NCBI GenBank assembly: GCA_910578525.1
Contig: CAJTRF010000040.1
Span: forward strand, 1-7,569
DNA from: an uncultured Mycoplasmatales bacterium
Lineage (GTDB): Bacteria > Bacillota_I > Bacilli_A > Mycoplasmatales > Mycoplasmoidaceae
DNA: 7,569 nucleotides
Direction: 5' to 3'
Shown: positions 1-7,560 of the stretch, in pieces
Layout: each line of letters begins with the position of its first letter
How positions within the stretch are numbered: the stretch's first letter is position 1
Translations under genes and position numbers: made by a program
Notes under the pieces: model-generated
Seen by the model: the letters and a program-made list of their open reading frames with translations, nothing else
The model's database searches: none
Told to the model about the DNA's origin: nothing

Positions 1-3000
1 TTATTATCAACAGCAGCATTATTAGCGACTGGACTAGTAGCTACAACCACTATGACTTCATGTGCAAGTGTTAGTCAAGATGTTCTTGATAACATGGTGG
101 ACAAAGGAGATTCTACATTATTTGCAACTGATATTACAATCGATAAGGAGTTTACAAATGCATTAACAAACGCAACTGGTTATGATGCATTTAAACAAAA
201 ACTAGTTGATGACATTTTATATGATTGATATAAAACAAACAAAGATTCTCAAACATCATATAAAGACAACTGAACTAAATGAGAGAAAGATGCAAAGTCT
301 GCATATGATGACAAAGTTTCTTCATACAAATCTAATCATAAAAACGATTGAGAATATTATTTTCAAAATGAAGTATTAGATCCAGTTGGTGGAACTAAAG
401 ATGCTTTTATTCGTAATGAAATAGTAAAAAATGTAAGAACAAGTTTCATAGATGCTGTTTTTAATACAGATGACTTAAAATTATCACAAAACGATGCAAC
501 TGATGAACGTTCTCCAACAGTAAACACTCCAAGCAAACAACAAATTTCTTCTTCTGATAATTGAAATAAAATTGGTTTCTTTAGCTACAATGATCCGTTA
601 TTCTCAAATGATGATACAGCTAAAATTGCTAACCAATTTGCTGTAATTCAAAATTATGTATTTGAAAAATACATGGCTGTTGTTAGACCAATTTCTACTG
701 CAATGTGTTTATGAAAATATGCAGCACCAACATCTGGTATAAATTCAATTTATAATGCTGATAAAATTCCTTCTTCTGGTGGAGGCGGTGGTGATAGCGA
801 TAAAACCAATACTATATTAAAAGATGGAGAACTATCTGCAAGTTATGAATACCCAGCATTTGCTGCTCCTACTTCTCCTATTAGTTCATCTCAGGTTGGT
901 AATGACTTATACTATCAATTCTCTGCTGTATGAAATGATCAACATAACTTTATTGATCAAAACAATGGAGCAATTAATATTGATAAATCCTATACAGAAG
1001 ATTCAGCAACATTAATGATTACTGAAGGTAATTCTGCTTTCAGTTCATTAGATATTTCTTTTGCTGGAGTTGTTAGTGATTTATGAAATGGTTATTTTGG
1101 TAATGGTCAAACACATATTGATAGTGACTACTTGAATGCAAAATTATCAATTCCATCAAAATATCAAGACACTGATATTTTATCTAATTTCTTCTTTACA
1201 AATGATGAAGATAAGCCTTCAGACAAATATAGTATTGATTTGTCAAAATTATTTGAATATGATGGAAATTCAACTTTAGCAAAAGGCGATTCATTCAGTT
1301 CATATTTGTTCAACCAAAACTCAAGTCCATATGCTAAAACTACAAAAAGTAACGGTGTAAGATATGTAACACCAGCAGTTAGATTGTTAGATAACTCTGA
1401 TAATAAATTACCATTAATTTTAATACGTGATAGTTTTGGTGTTCATGTAATTGGTTTGGATTGTGCATCATACATTAGTAGTCAATCAGATAAATGAGCA
1501 GCAGAAGCTAATGTGTTAAAATTCCGTTCACTAAACGAAAGTTTAGGTTATGGAAACCAAGGTAGTGGTATGACTTTAAATTCTAAATTAAAAGAATACT
1601 TCTCTAATAATGCTGATGACATCATCTTAGAAATTTGAGGAAAAAAATTAGAAGCTCATATAGCTAAAACAGGTGACGATAAAGAAACAATCTTTAAAGA
1701 AAACCTATGAGGAGATGGAACATTTGATTACATCAATGGCTTAATTAATGCTCAAAGTACATATTTTAATTACTATAAAGTTTTAACAACTCTTGATGAT
1801 GCAAACAAAAAATTATTCCAAAACAATTCTAAATATGTTAAGAATGATATGTTTATCAAAACTGGAAACATTACATCTGACATTTATAAAAATGGTTTAG
1901 CTAATCCATTACCGTTTGTATTAAATGATGGAAATGTAACTTCAGTTTTCTCAATGGATTCTAGTTTATTAACAGCTGCAAGTACATATACTGCATCTAA
2001 TTTAATTTATGGATTTGATTCTAACTACTTGCCTTCAGTTAATGGTCACAATATTACTAATTTATCTAAGAAAGACTTAGATAAAGTGGCAGCAGATGCA
2101 AATAATGCTATCCAAACATTTTGAACACACAATGCTCAACCAGAAACTTCAAAAGATGGAATGCTAAAATATTCTGAACATATCTTAATTAAGAGAGATG
2201 GTGGACAAGATGAAGATAAATGAGCAAATGATGCAATCAATGCTGCATTTAATGCTTTTGGTGGAAGTGATATATTCAGCAACATTGTTAAATACAATGC
2301 CTACACTAAATACATTAATGATACACAATCTTCAATCGAAAGCACTTATGCTAATGAATTAACTGCTATTTATAAATCTTCTTCTGCTTTTACAAGCGAT
2401 CTTCCTTTAACTTATTATTCTTCAAGCAAGACAATTACTGCAGATCAATTGAAAGATACAATAAATAATGCATGAAATTCAAACCAATACAAATCTATTG
2501 AAACAAGTGGTTCACAAAATTATTCATCTAATGCAATTAATTACCAACTAACATTAGCAACACTATCATGATTAACTAATGATAACAATAAAGAATTGAT
2601 TAACAGACTTCAATCAGATGTAGGTAAGAACGTTTCAGCTGCTATTGTTTGATATGAAAAAGATTTAATTCCATTTAATGCAAGTTTTAACAACCAATGT
2701 TCTAATCCTAGTGATTTTGAAAACATTTATGGTTTCAATCCAAACTATTTAGGTATGTATGATAAAACTTATCAAGAAACTGACATAACTGGTGATGAAC
2801 CAGCCATGAATAAATCTTTTGTAGAGATGAGTAATTATTACCATTATGCCACAATGCCTTACTATTCAGGAACTGGCTCTAATATCAGTACATTGAGTCC
2901 AGCAATGAATTTCTTAGGAATTCAAACATCTCGTTCATCTTCACAAATGGATACACAAATTTCTGATATTATCTTTAATAGAAACAACCAACATTTATAT

Positions 3001-3690
3001 GACAGTGTTTCGTCTTTACACAATCCACAAGCAGGCAAGAAAGGTGAAGGTTCATTATATCAATATGGTTCAAAAGAAGAATTAATTAGTGCTATTGAGC
3101 CTTCACAAGATATTTCTGAAATTAAGAGTTATGCTCTTAACATTAGAAATTGCATCCCTAATAACGAAGCATTTAATACTGCTGTTAACTTAATTGATCA
3201 AGGAAAAGACGCACAAGGTAGAGATTTAGTTACTCCTCAACAATACAAAGACATTTTATTAGATCAATTAAGAAATCCAGATGTCATTAAAGATGAAATG
3301 TTCAAAGGTTTTAACTTTGATGATAACCAAATTGGTGGTGTTGAAATCAAAAACAAATCAGGTGGGGCAGCAATCAGAATTGATGGAAGTACATATGCAC
3401 GTGCTTATATGATTCAATTCTGTAATAGAGATTTAAACTCAACTGCTGATGGAGACAAATATGAAAATATTACTAACCACTTAGTAAAAATCTTTGGTGG
3501 AGAAACAGCTGGTAAAAACATTTTAAGATCAATTGCAGTCCAATATGCAATGAACTCAGATATTCAATCAAAAGCAATTAGTGATATTATTAAGAAAGTT
3601 TTCAACAGTAAAAAAATTAATGTTTATGACCGTAGATTTAACGATCAATTAGGTCAATCTTGAGTAGCAGATTGAAAACGTGCTAATTAA
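1..3690 (+). CDS. Large surface lipoprotein, N-terminus cut by window edge
   Basis: One frame-1 reading frame runs from base 1 to TAA at 3688-3690 (1229 codons before the stop) with TGA read as Trp; at least 18 in-frame TGA codons occur (e.g. 226, 271, 280, 349, 562, 3661, 3673). The start lies left of the window. The visible beginning is the hydrophobic part of a signal peptide (LLSTAALLATGLVATTT) ending in lipobox MTSC, with Cys at 61-63, so lipidation and display on the outer membrane face are expected. Residues ~70-150 are Trp-, Tyr- and Lys-rich and contain YFQNEVLDPVGGTKDAFIRN, reminiscent of the N-terminal helical region of PrsA/SurA-like foldases. A Gly5 linker lies at residues 260-264. 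A segment YSEHILIK at 724-731 faintly recalls a parvulin strand. The C-terminus (YDRRFNDQLGQSWVADWKRAN) is charged. Size and plan resemble the >1100-aa M. genitalium lipoproteins such as MG307/MG309, but this is from memory. Function unknown. Certain as a gene and lipoprotein, weak on family. Confidence 0.93.
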
Positions 3691-3691
3691 T

Positions 3692-4438
3692 CTATAAAGA
3701 TTTAACCAAATAATAATAACCTTCAATGACCGGATCAGACAAGGTTATTATTTTTTTGTTATATTCTTTGGAATTTAAAAAATACATTTCTTTGCTTCTT
3801 CCGCCACAAACATAAAGTTTATTAACTTTAATTTCCTTTTTAGCATAATCATACATATTATCAATAAATCCCTTAGATAAGTGATTAATTCCTGCTGCTA
3901 GTGCTTTTGGAGTATCATTACCAAATTTAAATCAGTTATGTAATTTTTTATTTTTGTTAAAATTATTAGTTCTTGTTAATTCAGTTAACTTATTTAAATC
4001 ATCAAGAGCTGATAAAAAATCAGGAGCAATCATTACACCATAAATTTGTTTATTGTTTACAGCTACTGAGAATATGGCTGTTCCAAAACTAATAGCCATA
4101 GCCTTTTTATAGTTAGTCTTCAAATATAAAGCAAGCCCTAAAATGTCAGTACCAATTTCATTGAGATTAAATTTTTTTAGATCAAAATGTTTGGTAAACA
4201 TTTTATTAGAAATAATAATTGGTTTTATTTTATAAGCCTTGTAAATCTTATTTGAAATTCTTTCATTAAAACTAGGAATTACACTACCAATAGCAACTAA
4301 ATTAATTTTTTCATTAACTTTTGGTAAAGAAATTTTTTCAATGTTTTCTTTAGGGAAATTAACAAAGTTAATTTGTTTATTTTTTTGATAATAACCGATC
4401 TTAATATTTGTATTACCAGCATCAATAATTAGTTTCAT
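3692..4438 (-). CDS. coaX: Type III pantothenate kinase
   Basis: Catalyses ATP-dependent phosphorylation of pantothenate to 4'-phosphopantothenate, the first step of CoA synthesis, in the cytoplasm. The 248-aa product has the family's usual length once TGA at 3934-3932 is read as Trp169; without this it would stop at 168 aa. Motifs in order: phosphate-binding DAGNTN (6-11), EIGTDIL (94-100) matching the GxDR motif with catalytic Asp at 98, SFGTA (117-121) matching the DFGTATT block, YGVMIAPD (133-140) matching GGxIxPG, NDTPKALAAGI (174-184), VCGG (210-213) and the C-terminal SDPVIEGYYYL (234-244). Odd points: the Arg of GxDR is Ile99, and the Gly after Pro in GGxIxPG is Asp140, so the active site is divergent. 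Start ATG 4438 places DxGNT at the proper distance from the N-terminus; no Shine-Dalgarno precedes it. It is divergent from the CBS-domain gene and ends 1 base from the lipoprotein stop; no terminator of its own was seen. Confidence 0.9.
3712..3757 (+). terminator. Intrinsic terminator of the lipoprotein gene, inside coaX
   Basis: A perfect 12-bp stem pairs AATAATAACCTT (3712-3723) with AAGGTTATTATT (3741-3752) around a 17-nt loop, and the T-run continues to 3757. It begins 21 bases after the lipoprotein stop and is oriented to end that transcript. The loop can add a small inner pairing (TGA/TCA around CCGGA). The whole element also encodes the last ~20 residues of coaX on the other strand. 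On the coaX strand the hairpin is not followed by a T-run, so it should work mainly for the lipoprotein. Confidence 0.8.
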
Positions 4439-4449
4439 AAATGATTTAA

Positions 4450-4459
4450 TTTTATAAAA
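4450..4459. promoter_or_regulatory. Palindromic -10 core shared by coaX and the CNNM gene
   Basis: The only space between the two divergent genes is 29 bp (4439-4467). It holds the perfect palindrome TTTTATAAAA. It reads TATAAA on both strands: 4453-4458 (+) and 4456-4451 (-). Counting ~7 bases downstream puts transcription starts near 4465 (+) and 4444 (-), i.e. a few bases before ATG 4468 and ATG 4438. Any -35 element would have to lie inside the opposite gene. The promoter is inferred from sequence only; A/T-rich DNA produces such matches easily. Confidence 0.45.
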
Positions 4460-4467
4460 TATATTAT

Positions 4468-5709
4468 ATGAGTATTGGTACCAACATTATTGTTTCTATA
4501 TTTATAGTTTTATTAAGTATCTTAAGTAGTCTTTTTTCTGGTAATGAAATATCAATTACAAATATTAAACCTTATCAGTGGTTGTCATGAACTAATGACA
4601 CTAAATTGGATTCTGTTAAAAATAAATCTGTTATTAAAATGCTTAATAACTATTCACTTACATTAGGAGCGATTCTTGTTGGTAATACTATTTGTAATAT
4701 TGTAGTTTCTTCTTTAGTAACATATGTAGTGGAAGCAAACGGACAAGCTATATATGTAGCATTGGCAACAGGTATACTAGCTTTCATAGTTTTAATTTTC
4801 TGTGAATATTTACCAAAATCAATCGCTAGAAAACATTCATTAGAATGAATGAATTATTTTTGATGAACAATTCTTGCGTTTTACTATTTATTTTTTCCAA
4901 TTAGTTATATCTTCTTTCTAATATTTGATAAAGATACTAAACAATTATCAGCGAGTGAAAGAGAAGTTAAGTATCTTGTAAAAGAGATTCAAAAAGAAGG
5001 AGTTTTAGAAAGAGACGAAGCCAGCTTAGTAAGTAATGCTTTAAAATTTGATGATACACCCGTGTCAAGTGCTATGGTTAGAAGATATGTATATATTGAT
5101 ACTTCTGATAGTTTTACTGACATCATGAAAAAATTCACTAAAACTCAATATTCTAGAATGCCAGTAATTAATAATCGTGATAGAGCGATTGGCTTCATTT
5201 TAGGAAAAGACATTTTAGAAGCTTGAGCGATCAACAAAAATATCAGTAAATCATTTAAGATAAATGATTTTTTAAATCCATTACATTTTGTTACATGCAA
5301 TACAAACTTAGATGATGCACTAAGAATAATGCAACGAACTAACACTCACATGTTAGGTGTTGTTAATAAAAAAGATTCTAAGAAACTATCAGGAATTATT
5401 ACTATGGAAATTATTCTTGAACAATTAGTTGGTAAAATCTATGATGAAAAAGATTTAGTTAACACTATTCAAACAATTAACTCATTTACATGAGTTGTTG
5501 ATCCTGATGTTAATGCTTATAATTTTATGTTAGAACATATAGGTATTAAGATTAAAAATAAAAAAATTACTTTAGAAACATATTTAAAGTCAATCTTTAA
5601 ATTCTCTCACAACAAATGACATGATCATTATGAAAATAAAAACTTTTCGGTAATGGTTGTAAAATCTCAAAAAGGTAATAGCTTAAAATACGAAATAACA
5701 AAACTTTAA
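4468..5709 (+). CDS. CNNM/HlyC-CorC family membrane protein with CBS pair
   Basis: 413 aa, with seven TGA Trp codons (4588, 4846, 4861, 4864, 5224, 5491, 5617). Homologues are CNNM/CorC proteins linked to Mg2+ (or other divalent cation) export or homeostasis and often mislabelled hemolysins. N-terminal DUF21-type membrane domain: helix ~4-25 ending in SLFSGNEISIT (compare FFSGSETA), helix ~64-88 (TLGAILVGNTICNIVVSS), helix ~95-112 followed by the family motif EYLPKSIA (113-120), and a Trp/Phe-rich helix ~128-150. Acidic linker REVKYLVKEIQKEGVLERDEA follows, then two CBS domains at ~197-255 (PVSSAM...YSRMPVINNRDRAIGFILGKDIL) and ~268-327 (NPLHFVTCNTNLDDALRIM...LSGIITMEIILEQLVGKIYDE), which usually bind adenine nucleotides. 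A degenerate CorC/HlyC C-terminal domain occupies ~335-413. ATG 4468 is the first in-frame ATG after a stop at 4447 and has no Shine-Dalgarno. The cation specificity cannot be read from the sequence. Confidence 0.9.
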
Positions 5710-6143
5710 TCCTTTTTTAAAGCTTTCATATTCTTTTGTATTTCTCTAATAGCATGAGAAGAAATATTAGTTAAAGAAGGATTAGAAAAAAACAATATTG
5801 TTTCTAAATTACTCTCTAACTTATAGTTAGATTGAGCCATTGTTAATTCATATTTAAAGTCTTTAGTGTCTCTTAATGAACGAACAATATATTTGCATTT
5901 GTGTTTATTTGCAAAATCAATTGTAAAGTTTTCATTCATAAAAACTTTAACATTTTTTAATTTTAAACCATCAACTACTTTCTTAGTTTCTAAATAACGC
6001 TCATTAAGAGGTTTTGATTTTTTACTAATATTTACTGAAACAACAATATATAAATTATCAAATAATTTACTAGCACGTTTGATTATGTCGATATGACCTC
6101 CATGAATAGGGTCAAATGAACCTGGAAAAATAGCGTTTTTCAT
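5706..6143 (-). CDS. coaD: Phosphopantetheine adenylyltransferase
   Basis: Transfers AMP from ATP to 4'-phosphopantetheine, giving dephospho-CoA and pyrophosphate, the penultimate step of CoA synthesis. The 145-aa product belongs to the HxGH nucleotidyltransferases. PGSFDPIHGGHIDII (7-21) carries the His14/His17 ATP-binding motif; ISKKSKPLNERY (39-50) matches the Lys-containing substrate loop; VRSLRDTKDFKYELTMAQSN (87-106) matches the RGLR...DFEYE...N block; ETILFF (114-119) and ISSHAIREI (127-135) match the ETVFL and ISSSxVREIA motifs. The protein stops soon after the ISS motif, about 15 residues shorter than typical 160-aa homologues, losing the last helix. It contains no Trp codon and ends in TAA, so the short end is not a code artefact. 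The 3' end overlaps the CNNM gene by 4 bases. No Shine-Dalgarno precedes ATG 6143, which is chosen because the signature motif starts at residue 7. Confidence 0.93.
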   Translation of the reverse strand: MKNAIFPGSFDPIHGGHIDIIKRASKLFDNLYIVVSVNISKKSKPLNERYLETKKVVDGLKLKNVKVFMNENFTIDFANKHKCKYIVRSLRDTKDFKYELTMAQSNYKLESNLETILFFSNPSLTNISSHAIREIQKNMKALKKD

Positions 6144-6160
6144 GAATGTAAAAGCGTAAA

Positions 6161-6178
6161 TTAATTATATATAATTAA
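6161..6178. promoter_or_regulatory. Palindromic bidirectional -10 between coaD and pta
   Basis: The 61-bp gap between divergent coaD and pta (6144-6204) contains the 18-base perfect palindrome TTAATTATATATAATTAA. It carries a consensus TATAAT on the + strand (6170-6175) and another on the - strand (6169-6164), back to back. Expected starts are near 6182 for pta (leader ~23 nt) and near 6157 for coaD (leader ~14 nt). Because the hexamers abut, polymerase probably serves one gene at a time. Inferred from sequence; no clear -35 seen. Confidence 0.6.
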
Positions 6179-6204
6179 AGGTATTAAGAAATGAAAGAAA
6201 TATT

Positions 6205-7185
6205 ATGAGTTTTACAGACACTTTAAAGCAAAAATTAGTAAACAATCAATATAAACCAACAATTGTTTACGCAGAAGGTTGAGATCAAAGCATTTATGAC
6301 GCTGCTAAACAATTAAAAGCAAACAACATAGTTAGACCAATTTTAATTTTCAGAACAGAAACTGAAGTGTTTTCAGGAATCGATTTAGATTATGTAGTAA
6401 TTGAAAAAATGGATTTAACAAAATATGCTACATTCTTGTATGAATGTAGAAAAGCAAAAGGGATGACTGAAGATCAAGCTAAACAATTAGCAAAACAACC
6501 AAATTACTTGGCTTCATTAATGGTAAAAATGGGAGAAGCAGATGGAGAAATCTGTGGTATTCAATATTCTACAAAGGATACCTTAAAACCTGCTCTTCAA
6601 ATTATCAAAACTGCTCCTGAAGCAAAATTAGTTTGTAGTGCATTTGTACTAGAAAAAGGAGATGATCAATACATCTTTGGCGATTGTGCAATTAATTTGT
6701 ATCCTGACTCAACACAATTAGCAAATATTGCTAAGATGCTAGGTTTCTTTGCAAAAGACATAGTATCAATGACTAATTTAAAAATTGCTTTATTAAGTTA
6801 TTCGACTGCTGGAAGTGGTGCCGGAGAATCAGTTGATAAAGTGAGAGGTGCATATGAATTGTTGAAAAATGATGAAGAAGCGAAAGCTTTTCAAATCTTT
6901 GGTGAAATTCAGTTTGATGCATCGTTTGTCCCACAAGTAATGCATAAAAAAGCTAAAGCTTTAAATTGGGATACAAACGCTAAAATTTATGTATTCCCTA
7001 ACATTGACGCTGGTAATATAGGTTACAAAATTGCTCAAAGAATGGGTGGTTATGACGCTATTGGTCCGGTATTGATCGGATTAGATTTACCTGTTAACGA
7101 TTTGAGTCGTGGTGCCTCTACTGAAGATGTAGTAAAACTTTCATACATCACTGCTTATCAAGCAATTATTAGAAAATCTAAGTAA
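6205..7185 (+). CDS. pta: Phosphate acetyltransferase
   Basis: Interconverts acetyl-CoA plus phosphate and acetyl phosphate plus CoA; in mycoplasmas it feeds acetate kinase for ATP production from pyruvate. 326 aa, the normal length of a single-domain Pta. Recognisable blocks: VYAEGWDQSIYDAAKQL (21-37; Trp26 is TGA 6280-6282), GEADGEICGIQYSTKDTLKP in the middle, FGDCAINLYPDSTQLANIA, LLSYSTAGSGAG, GEIQFDAS, VFPNIDAGNIGYKIAQR, GPVLIGLDLPVNDLSRGAS (NDLSRGAS at 298-305). All are near consensus, apart from GWDQS where the usual motif has Arg (PEGxDxR). Start ATG 6205 gives the expected N-terminus; an ATG at 6191 is out of frame. The upstream GAAAGAAA is only a weak Shine-Dalgarno. Acetate kinase (ackA), often the neighbour, is not next door: the following gene is convergent and unrelated. 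No terminator was found after the stop. Confidence 0.96.
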
Positions 7186-7200
7186 AACCATATTTACAAG

Positions 7201-7506
7201 CTATATTAGATTGTTACGCTTAAATATTAGATCGTGCTCATTTAAACATTTTTCTACATTATCTAAGCGTCTATCAACATTATCTAAACGATTATTGATT
7301 TTGTTAAAACCTTCTAACATCAATTGCCTTAGTGTTTTAGGTTTTTGTTTTGGTTCTGTTCTAGGTTTAAAACATTTAACACCTTTAATCATAATTTTGT
7401 TATTAATAACCATTAATTCATAATTATTATATGATTTGTTTTTAATTGTTTGTTTTAATTGTTCGATATTCTTTATAAAAATAGTTTCTTTGTTTGAATT
7501 GTTCAT
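7201..7506 (-). CDS. Small coiled-coil protein, DUF16-like plan, function unknown
   Basis: 101 aa, ending in TAG, with no Trp. I do not recognise the family. Residues 1-47 are Lys/Asn-rich and look like a small alpha-beta unit (NIEQLKQTI, then YELMVINNKIMIKGVKCF). A Pro/Lys-rich linker (RTEPKQKPK, 49-57) leads to TLRQLMLEGFNKIN and a heptad coiled coil with the exact repeats RLDNVDR (73-79) and RLDNVEK (80-86), then degenerate units to the end. A short N-terminal domain plus C-terminal heptads is the plan of the M. pneumoniae DUF16 repeat-protein family; sequence homology to it is not shown. Two cysteines (45, 87). No signal peptide or membrane segment, so probably cytoplasmic and oligomeric. 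Unlike coaX, coaD and the CNNM gene it has a strong Shine-Dalgarno, and its start lies within a hairpin. Convergent with pta, 15 bases apart. Confidence 0.78.
   Translation of the reverse strand: MNNSNKETIFIKNIEQLKQTIKNKSYNNYELMVINNKIMIKGVKCFKPRTEPKQKPKTLRQLMLEGFNKINNRLDNVDRRLDNVEKCLNEHDLIFKRNNLI
7203..7294 (-). repeat. Degenerate 21-bp repeats encoding coiled-coil heptads
   Basis: Units 7253-7273 and 7274-7294 are adjacent and match at 17 of 21 bases (shared core ACATTATCTAA); they encode the two RLDNV[DE] heptads. Further down, 7203-7214 and 7224-7235 (ATATTAGATTGT / ATATTAGATCGT) match at 11 of 12 bases, again exactly 21 bases apart. The spacing equals seven codons, so the 3' third of the gene appears to have grown by duplication of a heptad unit, with later divergence. 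Confidence 0.7.
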
Positions 7507-7551
7507 TATCTGTCCTTCTCTAATGTGTGGGAGACAAAGAAACTATTTTTA
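7476..7551 (-). promoter_or_regulatory. 18-bp perfect inverted repeat around RBS and start codon
   Basis: TAAAAATAGTTTCTTTGT (7476-7493) is the exact reverse complement of ACAAAGAAACTATTTTTA (7534-7551), with a 40-nt loop between. In the mRNA of the small coiled-coil gene the 5' arm lies in the leader and the 3' arm covers codons 5-11 (NKETIFI), so the Shine-Dalgarno and AUG lie in the loop. No T-run follows on the - strand, so it is not a simple terminator. A translational control hairpin, an mRNA-stabilising 5' structure or an invertible segment are possible; none is demonstrated. Confidence 0.7.
7513..7519 (-). promoter_or_regulatory. Strong Shine-Dalgarno of the coiled-coil gene
   Basis: AGAAGGA on the - strand, 6 bases before ATG 7506. 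It is the only strong ribosome binding site in the window and fixes the start of this gene. Confidence 0.75.
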
Positions 7552-7553
7552 AG

Positions 7554-7560
7554 ATTATTA
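7554..7560 (-). promoter_or_regulatory. Possible -10 of the coiled-coil gene
   Basis: TAATAAT on the - strand. If used, transcription would begin near 7547, so that the transcript would start almost exactly with the 5' arm of the hairpin. The match is imperfect and the upstream side is cut by the window end, so this is tentative. Confidence 0.25.

Noticed and set aside
778..792. GC-richer Gly5 tract as a possible phase-variable repeat
   Set aside because: The codons are mixed (GGT GGA GGC GGT GGT) and do not form a uniform simple-sequence run, so it is best read as a flexible linker.
824..1015. 63-aa + strand reading frame with a Leu run
   Set aside because: It is out of frame with the lipoprotein, which covers this region without a break when TGA is Trp; the Leu run arises from reading CTGC/TCCT-rich codons in the wrong frame.
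226..3675. Lipoprotein as a decayed pseudogene with many stops
   Set aside because: All apparent stops are TGA at Trp-like positions, and no TAA or TAG occurs until 3688; the neighbours also need TGA = Trp.
5145..5345. 66-aa - strand frame opposite the CBS domains
   Set aside because: Lies wholly antisense to the well-conserved CBS coding region and shows no motif or start signal.
5704..5722. Hairpin CTTTAA/TTAAAG as terminator for coaD or the CNNM gene
   Set aside because: Only six A/T-heavy pairs with a 7-nt loop and a poor T-run; such stems are common at this base composition.
6191..6193. Alternative ATG for pta
   Set aside because: It is in a different frame from pta; ATG 6205 gives the family N-terminus.
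7211..7423. 70-aa + strand frame with hydrophobic tail
   Set aside because: Antisense to the coiled-coil gene, which has a strong RBS and heptads; the serial SKRLSTL motif is just the complement of the 21-bp repeats.
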